A DNA stretch of 64,000 nt. Source: JAYPHU01 sp964611435 (GTDB taxonomy: Bacteria > Pseudomonadota > Alphaproteobacteria > Rhodospirillales > UBA2165). Of the stretch, positions 10,949 through 20,550 are shown one piece after another. The notes below the pieces were generated by a model. That model ran no database searches. It saw nothing but the letters and a program-made list of their open reading frames with translations, and was not told the DNA's origin. Made by a program: the position numbers and the translations under genes. Location of the stretch: contig CAZSXT010000001.1 in the NCBI GenBank assembly GCA_964611435.1, forward strand, positions 62,001 to 126,000, written 5' to 3'. Within the stretch, counting starts at the first letter, position 1; each line of letters opens with the position of its first letter.

Positions 10949-12379
10949 GTGTCGAAAGCCATGCGAAGATACAGAGACGCCAAAATTGTGTCGACCCTGG
11001 GGCCGGCCAGCACCTCCGAAGCACAGATTGCTGACCTGTTCGAGGCGGGCGCCGACGTCTTCCGCATGAACTTCAGCCACGGAACACACGAAGATCACGC
11101 CGCGCGCTACAAGATCATCAGAAAACTTGAATTGAAACACGATCGCCCGATCGGCGTTATGGTCGATCTTCAGGGACCCAAAATTCGGGTTGGCAAATTC
11201 GAAGAGGGCTCGATCACCTTGAAAGCCGGCCAGAAGTTCACACTGGATTCCGACAAGAACAAGGCGGGTACGGAAAAGCGCGTCTCCATTTCGAACCCCG
11301 AGATTTTCTCGGTGTTGGAGTCGGGCCTTGAGCTCTTGCTGGATGACGGCAAGATCCGATTGGAAGTAACCAGGGCAGGATCTGCAAAAATCGAAACCAA
11401 AGTGACTGTCGGTGGTCCACTCTCCGATCATAAGGGGCTGAATATTCCCGGCGCCATTTTACCGATGTCAGCGCTGACCGCTAAGGACCGGGCCGATCTG
11501 CAGTTCGGGCTGGATATGGGGGCGGACTGGATCGCCTTGTCCTTTGTCCAGCGGCCAGAAGATATCGCCGAGGCGCGCCGCCTCATCGCCGGACGGGCTG
11601 GTGTCCTGGTCAAAATGGAAAAACCGATGGCCATCCAGCATCTGGATCGGATCGTGGAAATTTCGGATGCGGTGATGGTGGCGCGTGGAGACCTGGGTGT
11701 CGAGGCGCCGCCTGAGGACGTGCCGGGGCTGCAAAAGAAAATCATTCAGAAAGCCAGAAGCGAAGGGAAGCCGGTTATCGTCGCGACACAGATGCTGGAA
11801 TCCATGATTCATGCGCCCACGCCGACCCGGGCCGAGGCCTCGGACGTTGCCACTGCTATTTTCGACGGGGCGGACGCGGTTATGCTGTCCGCCGAGACGG
11901 CTGCCGGCGAATACCCGGTGGAGGCCGTCTCTATTATGGACCGGATCATCACCAAGGTAGAGCAGGACGACCACTATAACCTGCTGATCAATACAGACCG
12001 CCGGCAGCAAATTGGATCGGATGCCGACGCCATTACCGCCGCTGCGCGCCAGGTGGCGCAAAGCATTGGCGCGGCGGCGATTGTGACCTTCACCACCACG
12101 GGCTCCACCACCCTTCGGGCTTCGCGGGTGCGGCCGAATGTACCGATCCTTGGGCTCACACCCGTACCTGAAACGGCGCGCAAGCTGGTCCTGGCTTGGG
12201 GCGTGCACCCAGTGCTGACTCATGACGTGACGGATTTTAACGATCTCGTGTCACATACGAACGAGGTCGCTGTGGCCGAGGGATTTGCTCAACTGGGGCA
12301 GCGTCTGGTGGTCACCGCCGGGGTTCCATTCGGAACGCCGGGCGCCACAAACGTGCTCCGCATTATCTGGGTCGAGTAA
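10949..12379 (+). CDS. pyk: Pyruvate kinase
   Basis: Converts phosphoenolpyruvate and ADP to pyruvate and ATP. The 476-residue length is typical. Seen: substrate-site AKIVSTLGPAS and FRMNFSHG, active-site lysine region VLVKMEKPMAIQHLDRIV, metal-binding signature VMVARGDLGVEAP, and the allosteric C-terminal domain beginning near RRQQIGSDADAITAAARQVAQ. The GTG at 10949 is preferred because it has AAGGAAAACG upstream and gives the usual N-terminus; the ATG four codons on (MRRYRDAK) is an alternative. With pfk (28961) and gap (54310) it indicates a working glycolytic lower half. Confidence 0.96.
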   Translation: MSKAMRRYRDAKIVSTLGPASTSEAQIADLFEAGADVFRMNFSHGTHEDHAARYKIIRKLELKHDRPIGVMVDLQGPKIRVGKFEEGSITLKAGQKFTLDSDKNKAGTEKRVSISNPEIFSVLESGLELLLDDGKIRLEVTRAGSAKIETKVTVGGPLSDHKGLNIPGAILPMSALTAKDRADLQFGLDMGADWIALSFVQRPEDIAEARRLIAGRAGVLVKMEKPMAIQHLDRIVEISDAVMVARGDLGVEAPPEDVPGLQKKIIQKARSEGKPVIVATQMLESMIHAPTPTRAEASDVATAIFDGADAVMLSAETAAGEYPVEAVSIMDRIITKVEQDDHYNLLINTDRRQQIGSDADAITAAARQVAQSIGAAAIVTFTTTGSTTLRASRVRPNVPILGLTPVPETARKLVLAWGVHPVLTHDVTDFNDLVSHTNEVAVAEGFAQLGQRLVVTAGVPFGTPGATNVLRIIWVE

Positions 12380-12389
12380 CCACCCCAGC

Positions 12390-13265
12390 ATGGTTGCCGA
12401 GATTTTTTCGATTGTCGCGCCGGTTCTGTTCGGCGTGGGCGTCGGCTACACCTGGTCAAAGATGGGCCGGTCTTTCGACGCCGAGTTCGCGACAGCCATC
12501 GTCTACAATATCGCGACGCCGCTTCTGATCTTCTCCACGTTGACCAGCCTGAAGATTGACATCCCATTGTTTGCGGAACTGGCTGGTGTCATGACCATCG
12601 CGGCGCTCGGTTTCATCCTGGTGGGATACGTTATTCTAAGAGTCTGGGGCCTTGATCGCCGAACTTACTGGCCGTCTATTTCCATCCCCAACTCGGGCAA
12701 CATGGGCTTGCCTTTGGCGTTTATCGCATTCGGCCAGGAAGGGCTTGGCATCGGCGTCATCGTCTACACGGTGATCAGCATGACCCAATTCACCTTCAGC
12801 GTGATTGTCTCTTCGGGGCATTTTTCGTTGCGGGAGCTGATGAAGATTCCGCTGATCTATGCGGTGATTGCAGCGCTCCTGGTGATGGGATTCGGTATTG
12901 AAGTTCCCGCCTGGATCGCCAGCACCTCCAGCATCTACGGACAGCTGGTTATCCCTCTGATGCTCATCGCGCTGGGCGTGTCGCTAGCGAGCCTCAAAAT
13001 TTCAAGCTTTCCCCGAAGCCTCGCCATTGCCGTGTTCCGGGTCTTAATCGGCTTCACCATTGCGCTTGGCGTCACCGAGGTCTTTGGCGTGACCGGCGTG
13101 GCGCAAGGGGTCATTATCTTGCAAAGCGCCATGCCGGCGGCTGTGTTCAATTACATGCTGGCGCTCCGGTACAACAATAGCCCGCCGGAGATTGCCGGTG
13201 TCGTCATTACATCAACGGTCTTTTCGTTTCTCACCTTGCCGATATTGCTCTGGTTCGTGTTGTAA
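12390..13265 (+). CDS. AEC-family membrane transporter (auxin efflux carrier fold)
   Basis: A 291-residue integral membrane protein with about ten hydrophobic helices. The N-terminus MVAEIFSIVAPVLFGVGVGY and central NSGNMGLPLAFIAFG match the AEC/BASS-like fold; the NMGLP motif is the family hallmark. Substrates in this family include dicarboxylates and other organic anions, but specificity cannot be read here. The ATG at 12390, 11 bases after the pyk stop, is preferred over an upstream in-frame start inside pyk. Probably co-transcribed with pyk, which hints at export of a carboxylate end product; that is inference. Confidence 0.85.
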   Translation: MVAEIFSIVAPVLFGVGVGYTWSKMGRSFDAEFATAIVYNIATPLLIFSTLTSLKIDIPLFAELAGVMTIAALGFILVGYVILRVWGLDRRTYWPSISIPNSGNMGLPLAFIAFGQEGLGIGVIVYTVISMTQFTFSVIVSSGHFSLRELMKIPLIYAVIAALLVMGFGIEVPAWIASTSSIYGQLVIPLMLIALGVSLASLKISSFPRSLAIAVFRVLIGFTIALGVTEVFGVTGVAQGVIILQSAMPAAVFNYMLALRYNNSPPEIAGVVITSTVFSFLTLPILLWFVL

Positions 13266-13306
13266 CTCGCGATCCGCACGGCTATATGGGGGCAGATGGT
13301 GATGAC

Positions 13307-14287
13307 ATGACGATACTCGTAACAGGCGCAGCCGGATTTATCGGTTTTCATGTGGCCCGGGCGTTGCTCGACCGGGGGGAGACCGTCGTCGGCGTTGACA
13401 ATCTCAACGATTACTACGAGGTCAGTCTGAAGGAGGCCCGGCTTGCCCAATTGCACGCCTCGGACCGGTTTGTCTTTCAAAAACTTGATATCGCAGACAG
13501 GTCGGCGGTCAACAGCCTGTTCGAAGCCCATCCGCAGATCGACAGGATCATCCAATTGGCGGCGCAGGCGGGGGTGAGATACTCTCTCATCAATCCGGCC
13601 GCCTACGTTCATTCCAATCTCAACGGGCATTTCAACATCATGGAGGCAGCGCGTGAGCGGGGGACCACCAAGCACCTGGTGTTTGCCTCGTCGTCGTCCC
13701 TCTACGCCGGTCTGACCACTCCGCCGTTCAAGGTCACTGATGCGACGGACACGCCGATCTCCCTGTATGCCGCGACCAAGAAAAGCGGCGAGGCCATGTG
13801 CCATAGTTATGCCCATCTGTTTGACATTCCGACCACGTCACTGCGGTTTTTTACCGTCTATGGACCCTGGGGCCGGCCTGATATGGCGGCGCAGATATTC
13901 CCCGGCAAAATTGTCAAAGGCGAACCCATCGATGTGTTCAACAACGGTCAAATGCGCCGGGATTTCACCTATATCGACGACATTGTGGCCGGAGTCGTTT
14001 CGGCCCTTGACCGGCCGCCAAGCGGCGCGGACGGTAAAGCGCCCTATGCGGTTTACAATCTCGGCAATAACCGGGCTGAGAACCTGATGGACTTTATTAA
14101 AACGATTGAGCACGAGCTTAACCGCAAGGCGGAGATCAATTTCCTGCCCATGCAGCCCGGTGATGTTTCAGAAACGTGGGCGGATATCGACAGCGCCCGC
14201 CGGGATTTGGGGTATGATCCCGCGACCCCCATCTCAGAGGGGGTGCCTAAGCTGATCGCCTGGTTCCGGGAGTATTACGGCGTTTAG
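13307..14287 (+). CDS. NAD-dependent sugar-nucleotide epimerase, probable UDP-glucuronate 4-epimerase
   Basis: An extended short-chain dehydrogenase of 326 residues. Seen: NAD-binding TGAAGFIGFHVARALLDRG, the GVDNLNDYYEVSLKEARL segment that is characteristic of UDP-GlcA 4-epimerases (capsule/LPS type), serine-rich active site FASSSSLYAG, and catalytic YAATKKSGE. The ATG at 13307 gives the canonical MTILVTGAAGFIG start. Likely supplies UDP-galacturonate for surface polysaccharide, although no other glycan genes are adjacent. Its TAG stop overlaps by three bases the stop of the convergent acyl-CoA ligase. Confidence 0.87.
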   Translation: MTILVTGAAGFIGFHVARALLDRGETVVGVDNLNDYYEVSLKEARLAQLHASDRFVFQKLDIADRSAVNSLFEAHPQIDRIIQLAAQAGVRYSLINPAAYVHSNLNGHFNIMEAARERGTTKHLVFASSSSLYAGLTTPPFKVTDATDTPISLYAATKKSGEAMCHSYAHLFDIPTTSLRFFTVYGPWGRPDMAAQIFPGKIVKGEPIDVFNNGQMRRDFTYIDDIVAGVVSALDRPPSGADGKAPYAVYNLGNNRAENLMDFIKTIEHELNRKAEINFLPMQPGDVSETWADIDSARRDLGYDPATPISEGVPKLIAWFREYYGV

Positions 14288-16062
14288 ACGTAGAGGCCTT
14301 CCAGCGCTTCACCGTACTTTTCCATGACCTTGTGCCGCCGCACCTTGAGCGAGGGCGTCATCATCTCGTTGTCGATGGTGAAGGCTTCGTCCGTCAGGTT
14401 GAACTTGCGCACCCGTTCAATCACGCCGAGCCCGCTGTTGACCCGGTCGATGGCGGTATCAATGGCCTTGATGAAATCACTATCGGCAATCAATTGGGCC
14501 AGATCATTCGGCTTGTCGTTGGACGCCGCCCATTCCTTTGCGAAATCCGGATCGGGCACAATCAGGCCGACCAGGTGTGGGCGTTTGTCGCCGATCACCA
14601 TGGCTTGAGCGATTTCCGGCTCCAGGGTCAGCATGCCCTCGACCCTTTGGGGTGAGATGTTGTCCCCGCCTGAATTGACGATAATGTCTTTCTTCCGGTC
14701 GGTGATGACGATCCGATTTTCTTCGTCAAGGTGGCCCACGTCACCGGTGTGCAGCCAGCCGTCCTTGATCGCTTCGCGGGTCGCGTCTTCGTTCCGCCAA
14801 TATCCTTGCATGACCAGATCGCCCCGGACCAGGATTTCTCCATCCCCGGCAATTTTCACCTCGGTATTGATGAGCGGCGGGCCGACGGTTTCCAGTTTGA
14901 CGCCGCCGGGAACGTTGCAGCTGATGACAGGCGCGGATTCCGTTTGGCCGTAGCCCTGCAACAGGGTCAGGCCCAGAGACGAGAAAAATACACCTATGTC
15001 ATAGTTGAGGGGCGCGCCGCCGGAGACCAGCGCTTTAAGCCGGCCGCCGAAATTGGCGCGAACCTTGTTCCGCACCAGCTTTTCCACCACTGCGTTGCGC
15101 ACTGATTCGCCAAGGCTTAGCCGTTCGCCCCGGAGTTTCTTCGATCCCAGTTCGAGCGCCGTACGGAAAAGCTTTTCCTTTGCGCCGCCGGCCTTTTCGA
15201 CACCGCGCATGATCCGGCCGTACATGGTCTCATACAGGCGGGGCACGGCGGTCATGATCGTCGGCTTGGCCTCGGCCATGTTCTTGGCCAGGTGCTCGAT
15301 CCCCTCGGCGTAATAAATCTGCGCGCCAATGGAAATCGGGAAAAACTGTCCGGCCGTGTATTCATAGGAATGAGAGAGAGGCAGGAATGATAGAAACACT
15401 TCCTCCCCCAAACCCAAAGGCTTTAAGACGGCCTGGGCGCCCTGGCAATTGTGCATGACGGATTTGTGGGCCAGCATCACGCCCTTCGGCGCGCCGCCGG
15501 TTCCGGACGTGTAAATGATCACGGCCGTGTCATCGGGACCAAGGCCGTCGACGATCTCGTCAATCTCGCCGCCTCCACCGGCGCCGAGCTTCAAGACTTC
15601 ATCCCACAAGTGTACTTCCGGACCAGATGAATGGCTCTGGGGATATTCCTCGATACTGATGACGAACTCAACGCCGTCCGTCCGTTGGGCGGCCGGAACC
15701 AATTTTTCCGCCAATGCCCGGGTCGAGACGATGGCGCCCATGGCCTCGCTATTGCTCAGCACGTGGAGGTGATCGTTGACGGTATTGGTGGTATAGGCCG
15801 GGACCGTGATGCCGCCGGCGGCCATGATCGCCAAATGCGCAATCGGCCATTCCGGCCGGTTCTCCGAGCACAACAAGACCCGGTCGCCTTTTTCGACGCC
15901 CAAGTCGCGCAAGCCCCGCGCCAACCCACGGACGGTCTCGGCGGTTTCTGTCCAGGTGCGGGCGCGATAGGCGCCATCTTGCTTCGCCCATAAAAACGGT
16001 TTGCCGCCCAATTTTTCAGCCTGGCTGAAAAACATCTTGCCCAGGTTTGGCCACACGTCCAT
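14284..16062 (-). CDS. AMP-dependent long-chain fatty acid--CoA ligase
   Basis: A 592-residue ANL-superfamily enzyme that adenylates a fatty acid and transfers it to CoA. Seen: P-loop IIYTSGTGGAPKGVML (unusual GG for the common TG), LQGYGQTESAPVISCN, and the hinge/catalytic motif DGWLHTGDVGHLDEENRIVITDRKKD cut short here for length. It is of the large FAA1/FadD15-type with the KFNLTDEAFTIDNEMMTPSLKVRR C-terminus (positions about 555-580). The start at 16062 (MDVWPNL) is chosen over a 22-codon upstream extension lacking similarity to the family. Divergent from pepF; tail-to-tail overlap with the epimerase. Confidence 0.9.
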   Translation of the reverse strand: MDVWPNLGKMFFSQAEKLGGKPFLWAKQDGAYRARTWTETAETVRGLARGLRDLGVEKGDRVLLCSENRPEWPIAHLAIMAAGGITVPAYTTNTVNDHLHVLSNSEAMGAIVSTRALAEKLVPAAQRTDGVEFVISIEEYPQSHSSGPEVHLWDEVLKLGAGGGGEIDEIVDGLGPDDTAVIIYTSGTGGAPKGVMLAHKSVMHNCQGAQAVLKPLGLGEEVFLSFLPLSHSYEYTAGQFFPISIGAQIYYAEGIEHLAKNMAEAKPTIMTAVPRLYETMYGRIMRGVEKAGGAKEKLFRTALELGSKKLRGERLSLGESVRNAVVEKLVRNKVRANFGGRLKALVSGGAPLNYDIGVFFSSLGLTLLQGYGQTESAPVISCNVPGGVKLETVGPPLINTEVKIAGDGEILVRGDLVMQGYWRNEDATREAIKDGWLHTGDVGHLDEENRIVITDRKKDIIVNSGGDNISPQRVEGMLTLEPEIAQAMVIGDKRPHLVGLIVPDPDFAKEWAASNDKPNDLAQLIADSDFIKAIDTAIDRVNSGLGVIERVRKFNLTDEAFTIDNEMMTPSLKVRRHKVMEKYGEALEGLYV

Positions 16063-16157
16063 ATCCCTATCAAACCCCCGTGAATTGCTCCTGTTATGTT
16101 GATAACCTATAACCGAAGCGGGACGCAAACCGAAGCTTCTTTAAAGGTACAGACCAA

Positions 16158-17939
16158 ATGACCAGTTCCAACGCCACCGTTGAAAACCTGCCCCGCTGGG
16201 ACCTTAGCGATCTCTACGCCGGGATGGATGATCCGCTGATCGCCTCGGATCTGACGTCCGCCGAAGCTGCGGCGCACGCGCTGACAGCCGATGTCCAAGG
16301 CAAACTCGCGGGAATGACGGGGAAAGCGTTCGGCGCGGCGCTGGAGCGTTATGAAGCCCTGTCGGAAACCCTGTCCAAGGTGATGAGCTATGCCCAGCTT
16401 TTATTCGCCGCGGATACCGATAACCCCAAGGTGGCGCAGTTCTACCAGACCATGAATGAGCGAGTGACCGCCATTAGCTCAGCAACACTGTTCTTTGAGC
16501 TGGAGATCAATCGTTTGGATGAAGGGGTCTTGGCGGGGCTGCTCAATGACGCAGCGGTTGCCCGGTTGAAGCCTTGGCTCGACAATCTTCGGGTCTACAA
16601 GCCTTATCAACTATCCGACGAGGTGGAAAAGCTCCTGCATGAAAAGTCCGTTGCTGGCCGGAACGCCTGGTCGCGGTTGTTCGACGAGACCATGGCCGGT
16701 ATGCGGTTCGAGGTGTCGGGCCGCAAGGTTTCCTCCAGCGACATCATGAGCCGTATGTCGGAACCGGATGCCGCGGTCCGAAAGAACGCGGCCAAGGCGT
16801 TCGGCAAAGGCCTCGGTGACAACATCCGCCTGTTCGCGCTGATCACCAATACCCTCGCCAAAGACAAGGAGATCGAGGATACATGGCGCAAGCTGCCGGC
16901 CCCGGTCAGCAGCCGCAACCTCTCCAACCAGGTCGAAGACGAGGTGGTGGATGCCCTGGCCGGCGCCGTCCAGGACAGCTACGCCGATCTCTCGCACCGG
17001 TATTACCTGCTGAAGGCCAAGTGGATGGGCCTCGACGTGATGGACTATTGGGACAGGAATGCGCCCTTGCCGGAGGCGGACAACGAGAAACGCCCGTGGT
17101 CTTCGGCGAAAGAGACGGTTCTGGCCTCGTACGACCGGTTCGAGCCCGGGATGGCGGCTATCGCCGAACAGTTTTTTGACAAGAACTGGATCGATGCGGA
17201 CCCGGCGGAAGGCAAGAACTCCGGCGCTTTTTCTCATTCCACTGTGCCTTCGGCGCATCCGTATATCCTGATGAACTACCACGGCAAAACCAGGGACATC
17301 ATGACCTTGGCCCATGAACTGGGGCACGGTATTCACCAGGTCCTCGCCGCGCCGCAGGGGCATTTTCTGTCTCATACGCCCCTGACCCTGGCGGAAACAG
17401 CGTCAGTCTTTGGCGAGATGCTGACATTTCAGTCTATGCTGGCTGCACAAGAAAGCGACATGGCGCGACGGGTGATGCTTGCCTCGAAGATCGAGGATAT
17501 GCTGAACACGGTCGTCCGGCAGATTGCGTTCTATGAGTTCGAACGCCGGGTGCATGACGAACGCCGGTCCGGCGAGCTGACGGCGGACCGGATCGGCGAG
17601 ATTTGGATGGATGTCCAGACCGAGAGCCTGGGCCCGGCATTCCGATACGACGAGGAATATCAGTTTTACTGGGCCTACATTCCCCATTTCATCCACTCGC
17701 CGTTCTACGTCTACGCCTATGCGTTTGGCGATTGTCTGGTGAATTCACTCTACGATGTGTTCGATGGTGGTCATCCGGATTTCCAGGCCAAGTATCTGGA
17801 GATGCTGAAAGCCGGCGGCACCCTGCGCCACAAGGAGTTGCTGGCGCCATTCGGCTTGGATGCCTCCGATCCGGCTTTTTGGAAACGCGGACTAAGCGTC
17901 ATCTCTCGATTTATCGATCAGTTGGAGGAAAGCCTGTAG
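16158..17939 (+). CDS. pepF: Oligoendopeptidase F, M3 family zinc peptidase
   Basis: A cytosolic metallopeptidase of 593 residues that degrades short peptides. The zinc-binding motif HELGH is seen at H386-E387-H390 (LAHELGHGIHQVLA), with the third ligand glutamate in the following LTLAETASVFGE. The PepF/M3B architecture and length fit the clade 3 oligoendopeptidases. No signal peptide. The stop is immediately followed, without any spacer, by the ATG of the ABC1 kinase gene, so the two are co-translated from one message. Confidence 0.95.
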   Translation: MTSSNATVENLPRWDLSDLYAGMDDPLIASDLTSAEAAAHALTADVQGKLAGMTGKAFGAALERYEALSETLSKVMSYAQLLFAADTDNPKVAQFYQTMNERVTAISSATLFFELEINRLDEGVLAGLLNDAAVARLKPWLDNLRVYKPYQLSDEVEKLLHEKSVAGRNAWSRLFDETMAGMRFEVSGRKVSSSDIMSRMSEPDAAVRKNAAKAFGKGLGDNIRLFALITNTLAKDKEIEDTWRKLPAPVSSRNLSNQVEDEVVDALAGAVQDSYADLSHRYYLLKAKWMGLDVMDYWDRNAPLPEADNEKRPWSSAKETVLASYDRFEPGMAAIAEQFFDKNWIDADPAEGKNSGAFSHSTVPSAHPYILMNYHGKTRDIMTLAHELGHGIHQVLAAPQGHFLSHTPLTLAETASVFGEMLTFQSMLAAQESDMARRVMLASKIEDMLNTVVRQIAFYEFERRVHDERRSGELTADRIGEIWMDVQTESLGPAFRYDEEYQFYWAYIPHFIHSPFYVYAYAFGDCLVNSLYDVFDGGHPDFQAKYLEMLKAGGTLRHKELLAPFGLDASDPAFWKRGLSVISRFIDQLEESL

Positions 17940-19283
17940 ATGGCGGACGACGGAGGTCCCGGCGCCCGTGTCCGGCGCTATGCTAAAGTCGGTAGTGCTG
18001 TGGGCGGGCTGGCGGCACGGCTGGCCGGAGAACGCTATCTCGGGCTCAAGATCGACCGGCTGGAACACGCCGCCGATTTGAAGGCAGCCCTGGGCGGGCT
18101 GAAGGGGCCGCTGATGAAGGTGGCGCAAATCCTTTCCACCATCCCAAATGCGTTGCCGGCGGAATACGCCTCCGAGCTGGCTGAGCTGCAATCCAATGCG
18201 CCGTCCATGGGCTGGACTTTTGTGAAGCGCAGGATGGCGACAGAACTTGGTCCCGATTGGCAGGAGAAATTTGAGACATTTAGCCGGGACGCGGCGGCGG
18301 CGGCGTCGTTGGGGCAGGTTCACAAAGCCACGGATGCAGAGGGGCGGGAACTGGCCTGTAAACTTCAGTATCCGGATATGGGGTCCGTCGTCGAGGCGGA
18401 CCTGAAACAGCTCAAGCTCGTTTTTTCCATCTACCGGCGCTACGACAAGGCCATTGATCCGACAAAGATCCATGGAGAGCTATCGGCCCGGCTGCGGGAA
18501 GAACTGGATTACCGCCGCGAGGCCGCGCATATGCGCCTCTATGCCCACATGCTGGCGGACGAGGAGATGGTGCATGTGCCGGAGCTTATCGACGAGCTCT
18601 GCGGCGACCGGCTGATCACCATGACCTGGCTCACCGGCACGCCGCTCTTGGATTATGTCGCCGCGCATGAAGGCCAGGAGGACCGCAACAGGGTGGCGCT
18701 CAGTATGTTCCGGGCCTGGTATGTGCCGCTCTATTATTATGGGGTCATCCACGGCGATCCGCATTTGGGCAACTACACGGTGCGCGACGACGGCTCGATC
18801 AACCTGATGGACTTCGGCTGCATCCGGGCGTTTCGTGCGCCGTTCGTAAAGGGCGTGATTGATCTCTACAAGGCGCTCCGGGATGATGATCCTGATCTGG
18901 CTGTACACGCATACGAGACCTGGGGGTTCGAGAACCTGTCTCAGGATCTGATCGATATTCTTAATATGTGGGCGAACTTTGTGTATGCGCCGCTTTTGGA
19001 TGACCGGGTGCGCCCAATCCAGGAACAAGTGGGCCAATACGGCGCGGGTGTGGCGCACAAAGTGCGTCAGGAGCTTAATAGAGTAGGGGGCGTCGCGCCC
19101 CCGCCGGAGTTTGTGCTGATGGACCGGGCGGCCATCGGCCTGGGGTCGGTTTTCACCCATCTGCAAGCAGAGGTGAACTGGCACAGGTTGTTCCATGACA
19201 TGATCGATGATTTCGACGCCGCCAAAGTGGATAGGCGGCAGACGGCGGCTTTTGGTACGGCGGGCATCGAACCAGTTTACTAG
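17940..19283 (+). CDS. ABC1/UbiB-family atypical kinase
   Basis: A 447-residue protein-kinase-like ATPase of the UbiB/ADCK family, linked in other organisms to ubiquinone biosynthesis or lipid handling. Seen: the family N-terminal motif as MKVAQILST (KxAQ, where most members have KxGQ), the alanine-rich loop AAAAASLGQVHKAT, the metal/catalytic loop VIHGDPHLGNYTV, and LMDFGCIRAF as the DFG equivalent. No transmembrane helices at the C-terminus, unlike E. coli UbiB. Start ATG directly abuts the pepF stop. A COQ9-like protein is at 27429, but there is no ubi operon here. Confidence 0.88.
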   Translation: MADDGGPGARVRRYAKVGSAVGGLAARLAGERYLGLKIDRLEHAADLKAALGGLKGPLMKVAQILSTIPNALPAEYASELAELQSNAPSMGWTFVKRRMATELGPDWQEKFETFSRDAAAAASLGQVHKATDAEGRELACKLQYPDMGSVVEADLKQLKLVFSIYRRYDKAIDPTKIHGELSARLREELDYRREAAHMRLYAHMLADEEMVHVPELIDELCGDRLITMTWLTGTPLLDYVAAHEGQEDRNRVALSMFRAWYVPLYYYGVIHGDPHLGNYTVRDDGSINLMDFGCIRAFRAPFVKGVIDLYKALRDDDPDLAVHAYETWGFENLSQDLIDILNMWANFVYAPLLDDRVRPIQEQVGQYGAGVAHKVRQELNRVGGVAPPPEFVLMDRAAIGLGSVFTHLQAEVNWHRLFHDMIDDFDAAKVDRRQTAAFGTAGIEPVY

Positions 19284-19396
19284 GGTCTGGCCCTGGGTAG
19301 GCTCCGGAAATTCGGCTTGCAAATACGCCGCAAGTTGGCATCTTGTCGCGTGCTGTCTCAGACACCTTCCCGGACTTATTTATCAGGGGACCTATG

Positions 19397-20548
19397 ATGA
19401 AAATCGGAGTGCCGAAAGAGCGGCTTCCACATGAAAATCGGGTGGCCGTGTCGCCCGAGACGATCAAGAAGTTCGTGCAACTGGGATTTGACGTTACTGT
19501 CGAAACCGGGGCTGGCGAAGGCTCATCCTTTAGCGATGACGTGCTGAAGGAAGCCGGCGCGACGATTGCGCCTGATGTCGCTGGCGCCGTTTCAGACGCC
19601 GACATCGTCCTGAAAATTCGTGCCCCCATGACCGGGGGCGGGGTGGACGAGCTGGGCGCTATGAAAAGCGGCGCCATGCTGATGGCCCATCTTAATGCTT
19701 TGAACGATGCGGACCTTGTGGCCGCTATGAACAAGCAGGGCGTTTCAGCCTTCGCCATGGAGTTGCTGCCACGGATCACCCGGGCCCAGTCCATGGACAT
19801 CCTCTCGTCCCAGAGCAACCTGTCGGGTTACAAGGCCGTGTTGGACGCGGCCGGTGTGTTGGGACGGGCCTTTCCGATGATGATGACAGCGGCGGGCACG
19901 ATCCCGCCGGCCAAAGTATTCATCATGGGCGTCGGGGTCGCCGGCCTGCAGGCTATCGCCACCGCCAAGCGCATGGGTGCGGTGGTGACCGCGACGGATG
20001 TGCGGCCCGCGACCAAGGAGCAAGTGGCCAGTCTGGGCGGCAAGTTCCTGGAAGTCGATGCGGAGATGGAAGCCGAAGCGCAGACCGAGGGCGGCTATGC
20101 CAAGGAAATGCCACCGGAATATTTCGAGAAACAAAAGGCGGTCGTCGCCGAACACATCAAAAAGCAGGATGTGGTGATCACCACGGCGCTGATTCCGGGT
20201 CGGCCCGCGCCGACCCTTGTGACCGAAGACATGGTCAAGAGCATGCCGGACGGCGCAGTCGTTGTTGATCTGGCTGTGGAAGCCGGCGGCAACTGTGAAT
20301 TGTCTGAATACGGCGAGGTGGTGAAAAAGCACGGAGTGACCCTGGTCGGTCACGCAAATGTGCCGAGCCGCGTCGCCGAGGATGCGAGCAAATTGTTCGC
20401 CAAGAACCTGTTGAATTTCATCACCCCTCTTGTTGATACGGAGTCCAAACAGCTCAATATCGATTGGGAAGATGAAATCATTCAAGGCACACTCATTTGC
20501 CGGGACGGCAATGTCGTCCACCCGGCGCTGACGTCGAAGGAGGGTTAA
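19397..20548 (+). CDS. pntAA: NAD(P) transhydrogenase subunit alpha part 1 (NAD(H)-binding domain I)
   Basis: First gene of the proton-translocating transhydrogenase that uses the proton gradient to make NADPH from NADH. A 383-residue soluble domain I. It starts MKIGVPKERLPHENRVAVSPET and contains the NAD-binding VFIMGVGVAGLQAIATAKRMGA and the domain I RQD-loop-like region near MDILSSQSNLSGYKAV. Two adjacent ATG codons (19394, 19397) follow AGGGGA; spacing favours 19397. The split into pntAA, pntAB and pntB is the Rhodospirillum rubrum-type layout, a lineage clue. The next gene begins two bases downstream. Confidence 0.95.
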   Translation: MKIGVPKERLPHENRVAVSPETIKKFVQLGFDVTVETGAGEGSSFSDDVLKEAGATIAPDVAGAVSDADIVLKIRAPMTGGGVDELGAMKSGAMLMAHLNALNDADLVAAMNKQGVSAFAMELLPRITRAQSMDILSSQSNLSGYKAVLDAAGVLGRAFPMMMTAAGTIPPAKVFIMGVGVAGLQAIATAKRMGAVVTATDVRPATKEQVASLGGKFLEVDAEMEAEAQTEGGYAKEMPPEYFEKQKAVVAEHIKKQDVVITTALIPGRPAPTLVTEDMVKSMPDGAVVVDLAVEAGGNCELSEYGEVVKKHGVTLVGHANVPSRVAEDASKLFAKNLLNFITPLVDTESKQLNIDWEDEIIQGTLICRDGNVVHPALTSKEG

Positions 20549-20550
20549 CG

